A stretch of 64,000 nucleotides of DNA from Planococcaceae bacterium Storch 2/2-2 (GTDB taxonomy: Bacteria > Bacillota > Bacilli > Bacillales_A > Planococcaceae). Each line of letters starts with the position of its first letter. The first letter of the stretch is position 1. The notes beneath the pieces are model-generated. The model was given only the letters and a program-made list of their open reading frames with translations. It did no database searches and was not told the origin of the DNA. Below, piece by piece: positions 9,045 to 19,100 of the stretch. The position numbers and the translations under genes are program-made. The stretch spans positions 806,001 to 870,000 of the forward strand of contig WOYE01000009.1 of assembly GCA_009740415.1 (NCBI GenBank), written 5' to 3'.

Positions 9045-10643
9045 CTATTTTCGTTTCCATTCTTGAATATTTGATAATAACGACCACTCGTGTCCATGCG
9101 AATGAACTTTCTGTTGTCCCACGTCAATTGTGTCGTCCACTAAATACAAATGATCGAGTCTGACGAGCCAAATGAATGGGGTATCAGCTAACATACTCGT
9201 ACCTGTTGTTCCATCCCATTGTGCACGTTTCCACCATTTGTTCGCTTGCTCTTCTGATGTCGCACGAATGGCTTGTTCTAAATAATCTGTCACGATTGGA
9301 TTATCATAATACGTAATATTACCGTATCCAATTCCCGCCATACTCGGATGATGCATCGTATAGTATTGGTGAGGATGATGTCTTCCACCTGCATACAGTA
9401 CAGCATGCGCATGCATTTTCGTTTGAATTTCATCCCAGTTTGAACTAATAAGGCTCACTTCGATGCCGAGTGGCGCTGCCATTTCAGCAAACTGAAGCGC
9501 AAGACCCGTCCGAACTTGATCTGCAGCAGGGTAATACAAATCAAACGAAGCACGTAATCCATCCTTTTCACGAATCACCTGACCCTCTGGAACGACCCAT
9601 CCTCCTTCTTCAAGCCTTTCAATAGCCCCTTCTACATCTGTATCATCGATGACCGTAGCTTCATTCCACCATGGCATTTGATCAACGACCGAGTATGCTT
9701 TTTTTCCATGCCCCTCTAAAACAGTATCAATCATCGCTTGACGATTAATGCCAATTGCTAGCGCTTGACGAATTGCCTCATCTGATGTGACATCGTTTCC
9801 AACGGGATGTCCATCTGGACCTGTTCCACCCGCTCGTTGCATCGGCATAGATACTTCACGAACATCATTACTTTCAAAGCTACGGACACTCATCCCATCT
9901 ACTCGTTCTTCTGCAAAACTTGGCAACAAGCTAATCGCATCAACTTGTCCAGCTTTTGCAGCAGCAAGTGCTGTATCTTCTTCTAAAAAGAGTAATGTGA
10001 ATTTTTTAAAATATGGCTCCTCACCGTAATAATAGGGATTCACTTCAAAAATCGCTTGTTCATCCCTGTCCCACTGGACGAGACGATACGGACCTGAACC
10101 AATCGGTTGATCTTCATAATTATCGTCATAGTGATCTTTTGGAACAATAACAATCTCTGTCAAATGAGCGACGAATGTTGATTGTGGTTCTTTCAATTCA
10201 ATTTCTAAATGAGTTGGATCTACCTCCCGAAAGGCTTTAACAAATGATAAATCCCAATGAACTCCGTCTTCTTTCAACATTTGATAACTAAATAGAACAT
10301 CTTTAATCGTGACAGGTTCTCCATTCGAAAACTTCACATCGTCACGCAGGGTGAATGACCAAACAAGCCCATCATCAGAAACCGAATAGTCTGTCGCTAA
10401 ATCTCCCTCAATGTTCATATCCGCATCACGTTTTAATAACGTACTATGCAAAATATTGGATTGACTATACAGCCCCCACCGTTTCCTAGGATCGAATTCA
10501 CCCGGTGGACGCGCCCCCATACTCATGACAAGCTCATCCATCGGACGCGCCTCTTTCTTTTCTTCTTTTGTTTCACTCGATTGACATGCTGCGAATAGCC
10601 AAACGATACTCACCGTAGCAAATACGAGCCACCATTTTTTCAA
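9045..10643 (-). CDS. Substrate-binding lipoprotein, family 5 (NikA/DppA/OppA/CntA type)
   Basis: 532 aa. Lipoprotein signal: LKKWWLVFATVSIVWLFAAC with the lipid-bearing Cys at about residue 20. The mature part is an SBP_bac_5 protein (FSNGEPVTIKDVLFSYQ; GSGPYRLVQWDRDEQ). The start is a TTG at 10643: an AGAAGGGA site is at the right distance, and the longer reading from an ATG at 10691 would place charged residues before the signal. The TTG overlaps the stop of a small leader ORF (TTGA). Bound ligand cannot be read from sequence; nickel, an opine-type metallophore or a peptide are the family's options. Confidence 0.85.
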   Translation of the reverse strand: MKKWWLVFATVSIVWLFAACQSSETKEEKKEARPMDELVMSMGARPPGEFDPRKRWGLYSQSNILHSTLLKRDADMNIEGDLATDYSVSDDGLVWSFTLRDDVKFSNGEPVTIKDVLFSYQMLKEDGVHWDLSFVKAFREVDPTHLEIELKEPQSTFVAHLTEIVIVPKDHYDDNYEDQPIGSGPYRLVQWDRDEQAIFEVNPYYYGEEPYFKKFTLLFLEEDTALAAAKAGQVDAISLLPSFAEERVDGMSVRSFESNDVREVSMPMQRAGGTGPDGHPVGNDVTSDEAIRQALAIGINRQAMIDTVLEGHGKKAYSVVDQMPWWNEATVIDDTDVEGAIERLEEGGWVVPEGQVIREKDGLRASFDLYYPAADQVRTGLALQFAEMAAPLGIEVSLISSNWDEIQTKMHAHAVLYAGGRHHPHQYYTMHHPSMAGIGYGNITYYDNPIVTDYLEQAIRATSEEQANKWWKRAQWDGTTGTSMLADTPFIWLVRLDHLYLVDDTIDVGQQKVHSHGHEWSLLSNIQEWKRK

Positions 10644-10777
10644 AAAAATCCCTTCTTTCTCATTAATCGAACAATCTTTATCATGACACACTCCTTCATT
10701 TCTACCATGTACTTTTTTCTCTCTTCTTCCAAAATTAAGAAAGGCTTAGGTACAATGTTCTTAAACATATTCATCAT
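10640..10777 (-). CDS. Small leader ORF before the importer operon (45 aa)
   Basis: MMNMFKNIVPKPFLILEEERKKYMVEMKECVMIKIVRLMRKKGFF by composition: basic, with no signal peptide (shown here only as start MMNMFKN, end MRKKGFF). A GAGGTGG site stands 4-7 bases before twin ATG codons. Its TGA overlaps the TTG start of the binding-protein gene (TTGA), and that gene's ribosome site lies inside this ORF, so translation of the ORF could control or boost the importer. It may be a functional small protein or a coupling leader; no family is recognised. Confidence 0.5.
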   Translation of the reverse strand: MMNMFKNIVPKPFLILEEERKKYMVEMKECVMIKIVRLMRKKGFF

Positions 10778-10992
10778 CAAACCACCTCAATTAACTGGAC
10801 AGTATCACGAAAAATAAAAGTTTAATAATGAAAATTGTTCGTTTATAGAAGGTGTTTTCATTCAAACGTCCATGTTATTCGATATCATTCGTCGAGGAAC
10901 GAACGTTTTTCAAATAAAAGCTCTTCCAATCAGAATGATTTCGTTTTATACTAGAGAAAGCTTCTTCAAACGAAGCGAAAGGAGAATGGATC

Positions 10993-11556
10993 GTGACGAT
11001 TTTACAAGAGGTGCTCGAATACAATGAAACGTTCGTCGAAGAAAAAGCGTATGAACCGTACGTAACGACGAAGTTTCCGAACAAAAAAATCGTTATTTTA
11101 ACGTGTATGGATACGCGACTCATCGAGTTGTTGCCAAAAGCAATGAATTTGAAAAACGGCGATGCGAAAATGATCAAAAGTGCAGGTGCTTTAATTTCGC
11201 ATCCATTCGGTGGAATCATGCGCAGCGTCTTAGTCGCTGTCTATGAGCTACGCGCAGACGAAGTGTACATTATCGGTCATTATGACTGTGGCATGAGTGC
11301 CGTCAACAGTGAAAAAATGATCGAAAAAATGAATGCGCGTGGCATCGCTCCAGAAACACTCGACACGTTAACACATGCAGGGATTGATGTCTGTGACTGG
11401 TTACGTGGATTCGATGATGTGAATGAAAGTGTTCGTGAAAGCGTAGACGCAGTACGCAATCACCCACTTATGGACGAAAACGTTCCCGTTCACGGCTTGA
11501 TCATCGACCCGAAAACTGGGAAACTAGACGTCGTCGTAGATGGTTACAAAAAATAA
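10993..11556 (+). CDS. Beta-carbonic anhydrase
   Basis: 187 aa. Interconverts CO2 and bicarbonate in the cytoplasm. The zinc ligands are visible: CMDTR (C38, with D40 and R42 as the catalytic dyad), then HYDCGM (H96, C99). Length fits the small clade of Gram-positive beta enzymes of the YtiB type. Start is the GTG at 10993 behind AAAGGAG. Single gene, ended by a strong terminator; the 215-bp upstream gap is shared with the divergent importer operon. Confidence 0.93.
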   Translation: MTILQEVLEYNETFVEEKAYEPYVTTKFPNKKIVILTCMDTRLIELLPKAMNLKNGDAKMIKSAGALISHPFGGIMRSVLVAVYELRADEVYIIGHYDCGMSAVNSEKMIEKMNARGIAPETLDTLTHAGIDVCDWLRGFDDVNESVRESVDAVRNHPLMDENVPVHGLIIDPKTGKLDVVVDGYKK

Positions 11557-11570
11557 CTCCATCCAGCAAA

Positions 11571-11606
11571 AAACAGCCGTTCCTTTTTATAAGGAAGGCT
11601 GTTTTT
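11571..11606. terminator. Bidirectional terminator between carbonic anhydrase and SLH gene
   Basis: Stem AAACAGCCgTTCCTT / AAGGAAGGCTGTTT, followed by TTTTTG on the plus strand and flanked by an A-run (AAAAAA) that serves as the T-tract on the other strand. The minus-strand SLH gene ends just beyond. Confidence 0.85.
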
Positions 11607-11609
11607 GTA

Positions 11610-12638
11610 TTAATACCCGTATTCGTCGAGCCAGCGCTCGATTTCGCGGCGGTCTTGTTGTGTCAATTTCGGCTGTAAATGAAGCGTCGCTGAGGCTCCG
11701 CCGAAGTCGCTCACGTAATCGTGCCACTCGGTTTGTTGTTTCTCACGGTGCGCTTTTAATTCTTTTCGGAATTCTCGCTCCGCGACGATCGTCATTCGTT
11801 GATAGACCTTTTTCGCCGTTCGGTTGTACAAGTCTGTTACTAAGTCACGCTCGTATTCGATCAACTCTACTTCTTGAATGATCGGCAACATTCCCCATCG
11901 ACCGTTTTTGCGATAAAAGTTGTTGCGTTTTTCAATGACTTGGTATGTAATTTGTTTCAATTCCCGTTCCACCGGTTCTCGTTCCACATACGCTTTTCCG
12001 AGTCGCTTGATCTCGTGTTCTGGTGTCATCGGAAACTTACTCGCTTTCCAAGCCCGGTACATCATTTCCGCATATTCGCTTCGCGTGACGTGTTCGTTCG
12101 GGTGAAAGAGACCGTCTTTCCACGGTTCGAATACGTCGTTCGTATACAACGCTTGGACTGCATAGTAAACACCGTTCGAACGCGGCACGTCATGGAACGT
12201 GTAATGTGTTCCTTTCGGTTGAAGTTGGAACGCACGTGTTAAAATTTGGGCGACTTGCCCCCGCGTCACCCGCTCCGTCGGTCGGAAGTATCCGTTCGAA
12301 TACCCGTTTAAAATACCCGCTCGTTGCAACACCATCATGTCGGAATAATTGCGATGTGTCGTATGAACGTCGTGGAAAAATCGGATTTCTCTCACAAACT
12401 CTAGCGGAATCGCACGGTTGATCGTCGATGCGATATGTTGCCGTTCCACATAGACGTGTGGGCGAAACTGTTTTTCGGAATAGCCCTTTATTACCTCGTG
12501 ATCACTTAAATGGTCGATCGCTTCATACGACGTATAATTGCGTGGCACGTCATCGAACGTTTTCGCATCCGCAGTCGTCGACGCCCCCGCCCAGACGAGA
12601 AAGCTCGCCAACGCGACCTTCCGTAACTTTGCTTTCAT
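11610..12638 (-). CDS. SLH-domain surface protein (copy 2)
   Basis: 342 aa, exported. Signal peptide ending near TTADAKTF, then three S-layer-homology repeats: FDDVPRNYTSYEAIDHL, FHDVHTTHRNYSDMMVL, FHDVPRSNGVYYAVQAL, each followed by a GY/F.P.E.VTRxQxA pattern. These bind pyruvylated secondary cell-wall polymer. The last ~120 residues are charged, helical and of unknown function, ending WLDEYGY. Start at 12638 (second ATG), seven bases after GGGGAG. It is a paralogue of the next upstream gene, which ends NNQYGY; each has its own terminator. Confidence 0.88.
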   Translation of the reverse strand: MKAKLRKVALASFLVWAGASTTADAKTFDDVPRNYTSYEAIDHLSDHEVIKGYSEKQFRPHVYVERQHIASTINRAIPLEFVREIRFFHDVHTTHRNYSDMMVLQRAGILNGYSNGYFRPTERVTRGQVAQILTRAFQLQPKGTHYTFHDVPRSNGVYYAVQALYTNDVFEPWKDGLFHPNEHVTRSEYAEMMYRAWKASKFPMTPEHEIKRLGKAYVEREPVERELKQITYQVIEKRNNFYRKNGRWGMLPIIQEVELIEYERDLVTDLYNRTAKKVYQRMTIVAEREFRKELKAHREKQQTEWHDYVSDFGGASATLHLQPKLTQQDRREIERWLDEYGY

Positions 12639-12772
12639 TTCCATTCTCCCCTCTCCTCATTCGCCCATTCCGTTCAACAATAGAAACAGTTGATACAAAT
12701 GACCTTAATTTTTAATTAGTCCTATCATACTATACATCCTTTTGAGACTCTACCATTTCCCAATGTTTGTCA

Positions 12773-12806
12773 ATAAAAAAGTTGCCCTCTAATGAGAGAG
12801 CAACTT
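12773..12806 (-). terminator. Terminator of upstream SLH gene
   Basis: Stem AAGTTGCTCTCT / AGAGGGCAACTT with loop CATT, followed by TTTTTTATTG on the minus strand. Confidence 0.85.
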
Positions 12807-12815
12807 CCTATACTA

Positions 12816-13847
12816 TTAATACCCGTATTGGTTATTCCAATTTTTAATTTTTTGACGGTCTTCCGAAATAAGCTTTCGCTCGATGTTACGAATTGGATAC
12901 GGCAAACCACCTGAATCTTTGTACACTTTTCGGTAACGACGATCTTGGTCTGCTTTGTAATTTTGGAATTGACGATTGAACGTTTTCGCTTCGCTCGGTG
13001 CCATCGCATCTGCAATTTGTTTCGCCATCCGGTCTCTCATTTTTCTAACTTTCTCCATCTCAAATCCGATCAACTGGTCTTGTTGATACCCATAAACGAT
13101 ACCTTGACCGGTCGGATCTTCTGCTTTATACGCTGCTTCTTTCCGCTTTACTGCTTGACCGATCGAATGAATTTCGCGGTTAATGTCCGCACGTGAAAAG
13201 ACCGATTTCTCGACTACTTTTTTCGCTTCGTGGCGTGGGGTCATCGGGTAATCGCTCGCTTGCCATGCACGGTATAACATGTCGGCGTATTCCGCGCGTG
13301 TCACTCGTTCGTTCGGTTTGAAGTTGCCGTTTTTGTCCGGTCGAACGACGTTGTTGTAATAAAGCGAACTGATCGCTCCGTCGGCGCCGTGTGCCGGTGA
13401 GACGTCTTTAAAGGCGTGGCGCTTGCCTCCATTTTTCAAATTGAAAGCTTTCGTTAAAATAATTGCCATTTGGCCGCGTGTGACGTAATCCGCCGGTTTG
13501 AAATAACCGTTTGCCATCCCATTCAATACACCCGCTCGTTGCAATACCATAATGTCTGAGTAGTTGCGGTGTTTCGGTGGGACGTCTTTGAAATGGCGCG
13601 CATTACGGACGTAAGTGACCGGGATCGCACGGTTGATCGTCGCTGCGATATGTTGACGTTGCACGTATGTATTCGGCTGGAACTGGCCACCCCCATACCC
13701 ACTCATTACCCCTTTGTTGCTCAAATGATCAATCGCTTCGTACGCCGTCAACGATGACGGAACGTCGTTGAACGTAGCCGCCGATGCACCGACCGGGGCA
13801 AACAATAAACTGGCTGACAAAGCCGTTGCTGTTACTAATTTTCTCAT
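12816..13847 (-). CDS. SLH-domain surface protein (copy 1)
   Basis: 343 aa. Signal peptide (MRKLVTATALSASLLFAPVG, cleaved after ASA), three SLH repeats starting FNDVPSSLTAYEAIDHL, FKDVPPKHRNYSDIMVL and FKDVSPAHGADGAISSL, then a basic helical C-terminal region of about 120 residues that differs more from its paralogue than the SLH part does. AGGAGG lies seven bases before the ATG at 13847. The protein is expected on the cell surface, held non-covalently by wall polymer. Tandem copies suggest duplication with divergence of the C-terminal effector part. Confidence 0.88.
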   Translation of the reverse strand: MRKLVTATALSASLLFAPVGASAATFNDVPSSLTAYEAIDHLSNKGVMSGYGGGQFQPNTYVQRQHIAATINRAIPVTYVRNARHFKDVPPKHRNYSDIMVLQRAGVLNGMANGYFKPADYVTRGQMAIILTKAFNLKNGGKRHAFKDVSPAHGADGAISSLYYNNVVRPDKNGNFKPNERVTRAEYADMLYRAWQASDYPMTPRHEAKKVVEKSVFSRADINREIHSIGQAVKRKEAAYKAEDPTGQGIVYGYQQDQLIGFEMEKVRKMRDRMAKQIADAMAPSEAKTFNRQFQNYKADQDRRYRKVYKDSGGLPYPIRNIERKLISEDRQKIKNWNNQYGY

Positions 13848-14010
13848 TGTCATTCCTCCTCTTTGCTCAGTATAACCGATTTTTGTAAATTTTTAACACT
13901 TAAAATGAAAAGTGTTTTAATTTTCTTAATGCGAATCCTCGTACACTGCTTTTCGTGCTACTCTTCATTAAATTCTGAAGAAATAATGTATCACCAACGA
14001 AAGCTACCAC

Positions 14011-15234
14011 TCAATCGAATGTTAGATTAAAACCATAAAGTTCCGTAATTGCTCTTTTAGCTTGTAAATCATTTAATCCTATCTTTTTATAAATTGACAA
14101 ATAAATTAAAATCTCAGCGACCATAAAATCAACTAGATTGATCTCCGTTATGTCCCATCCGATATCACCATGTGCAATTTTATTTCTAACATCTCTTATT
14201 CTATTAATAATTCGATTAATATCAGGGTCTCTCTTTCCTGTTAGATAAGATATAAAAACATTAACCGTATTTTTATGAGAATCAAAAAGTTTTTTTAGCT
14301 TTTCCGCATATGTTCTGTTACTTCTCTTACTAGCTATCCCTTCTAAAGTAGTAGCTCTAAAAATTACTTGAGACATATCAGTCGTTCGCTTGCTTGTTTT
14401 ACTCCATATGAATTCAAGCGGAAGTTCATTGTTCATTAGAAGTTCAAACAATTTCATATAATTTTTAAAAGGCAATTCCTTAATTGTTAAATCGACCTCT
14501 TCCTCCCTCTGTTTCTCTTGAAGATGCGGAATGATCAAATCACCAACTTCTCTTCCATCTTTATAAAAAGAGCAATCGATTGTATCCGCAGCGTAAAATC
14601 CTCTTAGAAATAAAAATGTGTTACGAACTGTTTGAACATAATTCAAAATATCCGCATCGAAAACATTTTTAGTATTAAACTTCAAAAACAAGTATGGTTT
14701 ATATACAATCCCTCCTAACTTCTCCTGAACCTTTACAGATAATTCACTATTAATATAAGCAACTTTTAAGTCACCTGAATTTTCAAACGTCTTTTCCAAC
14801 CGTTCCATGAGAGAGTAAGTTTGAGAAATTTGAAGGTTCTTATCGTCATATTTCCTTTCAATCGTGTCGTTCAATAAAGGCATTATATATTGATCAATGG
14901 TTGATGACTTTAGCTTGAGCCCATCTACTTTAACCTTTTCAATTTGGTTATTCTTTTCCTTAAAAATAATATAATATTGCACATTATAGACTTTTTGGCT
15001 ATTTATCGATGACTTTCGTAAAGTGCCTAACTTAATAAGTATCTTTTTTCCTTGTGCAGTCACCCCGACAACCTCTTCATCTATACTTTCTTTTCCACCG
15101 TTCATCGATGTCATAATGAGTTCAAGATCCTTAAGACTCACCCTATTATCAAATGGTAAATACATCGTTAATTGAGCGCCTACTAATTCATATAAGTAAA
15201 CTTCATCTTTATATAAAAGCAAACCACTCTTCAC
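14011..15234 (-). CDS. HEPN-domain protein of the RT-nitrilase defence operon
   Basis: 407 aa, AT-rich gene. The C-terminal ~100 residues are helical and carry R-x4-H (RNKIAHGDIGW, R350 and H355), the RNase signature of HEPN domains. The N-terminal ~240 residues are beta-rich and resemble the N-terminal module of ApeA-like proteins in layout only. Start is a GTG behind AAGGAGG; no other start fits. It lies 83 bases after the nitrilase gene with no terminator between, so it is probably the third gene of the operon. HEPN proteins in defence loci cut RNA or act as toxins; here that role is inferred. Confidence 0.72.
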   Translation of the reverse strand: MKSGLLLYKDEVYLYELVGAQLTMYLPFDNRVSLKDLELIMTSMNGGKESIDEEVVGVTAQGKKILIKLGTLRKSSINSQKVYNVQYYIIFKEKNNQIEKVKVDGLKLKSSTIDQYIMPLLNDTIERKYDDKNLQISQTYSLMERLEKTFENSGDLKVAYINSELSVKVQEKLGGIVYKPYLFLKFNTKNVFDADILNYVQTVRNTFLFLRGFYAADTIDCSFYKDGREVGDLIIPHLQEKQREEEVDLTIKELPFKNYMKLFELLMNNELPLEFIWSKTSKRTTDMSQVIFRATTLEGIASKRSNRTYAEKLKKLFDSHKNTVNVFISYLTGKRDPDINRIINRIRDVRNKIAHGDIGWDITEINLVDFMVAEILIYLSIYKKIGLNDLQAKRAITELYGFNLTFD

Positions 15235-15317
15235 TTCAATACTACCTCCTTATTATTTTATCTACACACACATTTTCTACTCACAAGACACTCTTTCCTT
15301 AAGTTGCGTTTATGGAT

Positions 15318-16181
15318 TTAAACACCTCTGTAATGATAATCAGAAGGTTTTGTTTTGAAGCGCTCAGCGAGGTCCCGCGTACCCCTTCCCAATTGGACAC
15401 TCTTTAAAAATTGTAAAGGAAGTTCAATCGTAACTGCTGCATCTGTACGGTTCCCGTGAATTTTCAATACTTCTCTTTCATGTGCTTTTCGATACGGAGT
15501 AAATACGTGAGAACCACCGTAGTTTGACATATTGCAAACGACGATATTGCAAAAAAGAACGCGATGGAGTGAATCAGACATCGAATAATAATAATTTAAA
15601 TCTTTATTATTCGCCACGATGAATAATGTTTGAATGCGGCCTTGTAAAATTTCGTGCAATGGCAAATTTAAATAGTCGACACAAATGAGTACAGCCCAGT
15701 TTCCATATTCCTCACTTTTAAAAATATACAATCGGTGATCTGCGTGAAATTGGTACCCGTTTTCTTGTAACCAATCGCTTTCACTTTCTGCTGGATACAA
15801 TTTAGGAATCCTCCAAGTCGTAGCAGATGCTGTGCCCTCTTCACTAAGGTCGCCAGGTACGACGATAAATGCTTCATTATCAATATACTTAACTCCGCTT
15901 AACTGTTCTTTTGTATGGAATTCTAATCCACCAATCACAATGAATCCGTGCTCGTTACTAATTGTTGGAATGTGACTCCACAAATAAGATTCTGGTATTG
16001 TAATCTCTGGAAATACGACAAAATCCGCTTGATCTTGAATAGCTACTTGAAAAACATTTAACGCTCTTCTCCACATCGCTTTAGGATTCGTATAGCGCAA
16101 TCCCATTTCCTTATCATAAATTGGTTGTTGCAATCCACTTTGTCCAATCTGCCCAACCGTCACTCGAATCGTTTCTTTCAT
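15318..16181 (-). CDS. Nitrilase/C-N hydrolase superfamily protein of RT operon
   Basis: 287 aa. The catalytic triad of carbon-nitrogen hydrolases is readable: E59 in VVFPEITIP, K127 in WRIPKLYP, C167 in VLICVDYL, with later family features (QTLFIVANNKD). It cleaves, or is descended from enzymes that cleave, C-N bonds of nitriles or amides. ATG follows the TAA of the reverse transcriptase gene directly (TAAATG), with GGAGGAA inside that gene, so the two are made together. In type 1 defence-associated reverse transcriptases a nitrilase domain is fused to the RT; here it is a separate polypeptide. Substrate unknown. Confidence 0.85.
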   Translation of the reverse strand: MKETIRVTVGQIGQSGLQQPIYDKEMGLRYTNPKAMWRRALNVFQVAIQDQADFVVFPEITIPESYLWSHIPTISNEHGFIVIGGLEFHTKEQLSGVKYIDNEAFIVVPGDLSEEGTASATTWRIPKLYPAESESDWLQENGYQFHADHRLYIFKSEEYGNWAVLICVDYLNLPLHEILQGRIQTLFIVANNKDLNYYYSMSDSLHRVLFCNIVVCNMSNYGGSHVFTPYRKAHEREVLKIHGNRTDAAVTIELPLQFLKSVQLGRGTRDLAERFKTKPSDYHYRGV

Positions 16182-19100
16182 TTACATTCCTCCATCCATA
16201 TCAATTACTCGGAGCTCAAATTTTCTATTTCCAAAATGTTCTTTTTCATATCCATCTGTACCTTTTAAAAATCGTGAAGCCCACTCCTTAAAGTTCTGAA
16301 CGTTATGTTGGTGTGGGTATGGAGTATGTGTAATAGATATTTGGTAATGTTCTGTGTAAAATCTGTTGTGAATGGGTAACGCTTGAGCAATGTAAGTAAC
16401 AATATCGCTCGATGCGTAGTTCGTTAACCGATATAGAATGTCTAACCCGTACCATTTGTATTCAGAATCTTTTTTGACTAGTAACGGGTGATAAGGATGT
16501 ACTGCCAGTGCTGCAAACAATGCACGTGCTAACTCCTTAGTCATCGTTTTACTACTGTCACTACAGTGCTTTGTCTTTGGATTTTTCGACACATTGTCAT
16601 CACTATGCTCTTTCTTTTGCTTTTTCGTCACATTGAATTCGCTATACAAAATATCCAAATAAGAACACGTTGTGCCTCTCAGTTCAACTGCTTTGGCGCT
16701 TATAAATTTTACAATTTCCTTCTCAAGGGGGATGTGCAATAAATCTTGACGAAGTTTAAACTTCTCCCACTCTTTAGGCAACGTATTCACGTAAATCAAA
16801 TAATCAATAAATGGAACTTTCAATCCTTCTTCATTTTGGGGCAGACTCATATATTCAGGATCGGTGTTTGAAAAATAGTGCCGTATCTTCTCTAAGTTAC
16901 TCAACGTTTTCAATGCTTGAATACTATCTACACCTTCTTTTCCTTTTAAGCTTTCAACCCAACTCGTAAAAGAACTATCTTTTTCACGGAAACTGTTGAA
17001 TAACGCATCGTAATAGAACTGTTGGACAGCGTCCATTCTTCTTTTTCTAGTACACTTTATTATCTCATATAACTTACTGTAATCTTTCTCTTTTAGTTCC
17101 CCTAAAAAGAACCTGTACATTTGCACTCCATGCGACATTTGAATTTTTTTATATTGCTCTATTTTTTCTAGAAATTTTTCTTCAAGTAAAGAACCATTTC
17201 GAAGGCCTTCTTCACTATTTACCCATTCTATGAAGTTTCGCTGTCTTGTAGACTGGACGCTCACCTTAGCCATAAATTTCGGCCCTCGAATAAACTGTGA
17301 CATTAAACCTTTAAGGAAATTTAAACTAAGACACTTTAAGCCCTGAAGTACTTTCAAACGAGATAAGTAAGGTACTAATACGGGGGCACCTTCTAACTTA
17401 CTTAATACTTGATCACAAACTATGTACTTTGTACGTATCTGTTCAAATGCGTGCGATTCCGCCTGAGTAAAGTTAAGATTTCCATTCGCATCGCGATAGA
17501 TCGTTTCTTTTAAAAGGAGAAAACGAACGAACAAATCGCTCACGTTTTCCACGCCTTCTTTTTCAGAGTCGCGGAGTGTGAGAAGCCGTTTTAAAACTTC
17601 ATGATGCATTGGTGCAACAGGGAATGCGAGTCCCATCATGAGATATGTCCTCAGCAGAGAATATTGCTCGGTCCACGAAATATAGATTTCTCTATTTAAT
17701 GCTCCTGGATACCACACTTTCCATATTCGTTTTAAAATCAACTCGATTTCACGTTTCTTCGCCACGTCAAACTTTCTAAAATAGCGATGGAACATATATA
17801 AAATATGCTCCCTGACGACGGTGCCATAAACGGAATAATTCTCCTCACTCATAAAACTTGGTACCTTTACTAAAAAATGTTCTACCTCCTTGTATCCTTC
17901 GTTGTTCTCTGAAATTAAATAGAGCAAAATGTTCATGTAAGCTTGATACAAACTTATTTTATAAGGGGAAATCTTAATCGCTTTTTCGATGCTACATAAA
18001 ATACTTTGAACATCTTCCATTTTAATGTCGTACCGGCTATTTTTTTCACGGACAACCCCGTTGAGTCGCCATGCTGAAAAAAGTTGTAATGTATCTACTT
18101 TCAAGCCACGGACATCTTCATTCAACGTGAAATAAAACAGTAAATCTTTTAAGTACAACGTTAACTCTTTATCTGTCATTGCGTGCATTTTTACATCTGC
18201 GGTCATAGAAATATTGTCCATTACATTTTCAATTGAAAATACAGAACAATTTCTATCAATCTCTTTCACTCTTTCTTCCATTTCCTTCTGAGCCAACTGT
18301 TCCGCTAATTTTTTAAATCCTATTTTCATATCGTACTTATTTTTTAGCTCTTTTTCCTTCAACGCTATGAGCTCTTCTTTTCTTAAATAACTTTTACTGG
18401 CAGATATTTCTAAGTCAACTTCACCTTTAATGAGATTTGTTAATTGATCCGCTACTTCGTCTAAAGCGGTTCGGCTACGAGATAATATGACATAGTCGTC
18501 AGTATAGCGTATGATTTTAGTCGCTTCGCAGCCTTGATTCTTTTCGCTTAGCATCCTCTCTAAATCTCTGTCAACATAATGGTTTAAAACGAGATTGGAT
18601 AGAAAACCAGAGGCGATATGATCTAAATAAAGGCTATCATTGATTTTCTCCTCTATCTCCATTTCATCAATCTCATTCTTTATTTCATCGGTGTCATTCC
18701 CTGGTCGACCTGACTTGCTTGGTTCATTTGTTCGGTCGCTCTCATGTTCTTCTTTTGATTCACCTCGTCCTTCCCTAAGGTTAATCATCAGTCGATCAAC
18801 TGCTTCATTGAAAATCTTTCCTCCACCTTGCAAACAAGCCTTCACTTTCATACGATCTAATAAGTTATTGAATAATCGGTCATAATGAAACGAATTCTCT
18901 TCATCGGACGGAACATCTTTAATTTCTTCATATCTTACTTGAAAAGCCTCCTTCACTTTAGCTCTCGTTACCGATGGATAAAATTCTTTAATATCTATTT
19001 CTGCTTCATAAACCTTATCACTTTTTGCAAATAATTCTTCAATCGATTGGATATACAACTGTTGATGCTTTCTAAGTGAAAATTGATGACTTTCATATAA

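Noticed and set aside
10778-10992. Fur or NikR operator before the importer operon
   Set aside because: AT-rich stretches resemble half-sites, but no 7-1-7 Fur box or symmetric NikR site could be placed.
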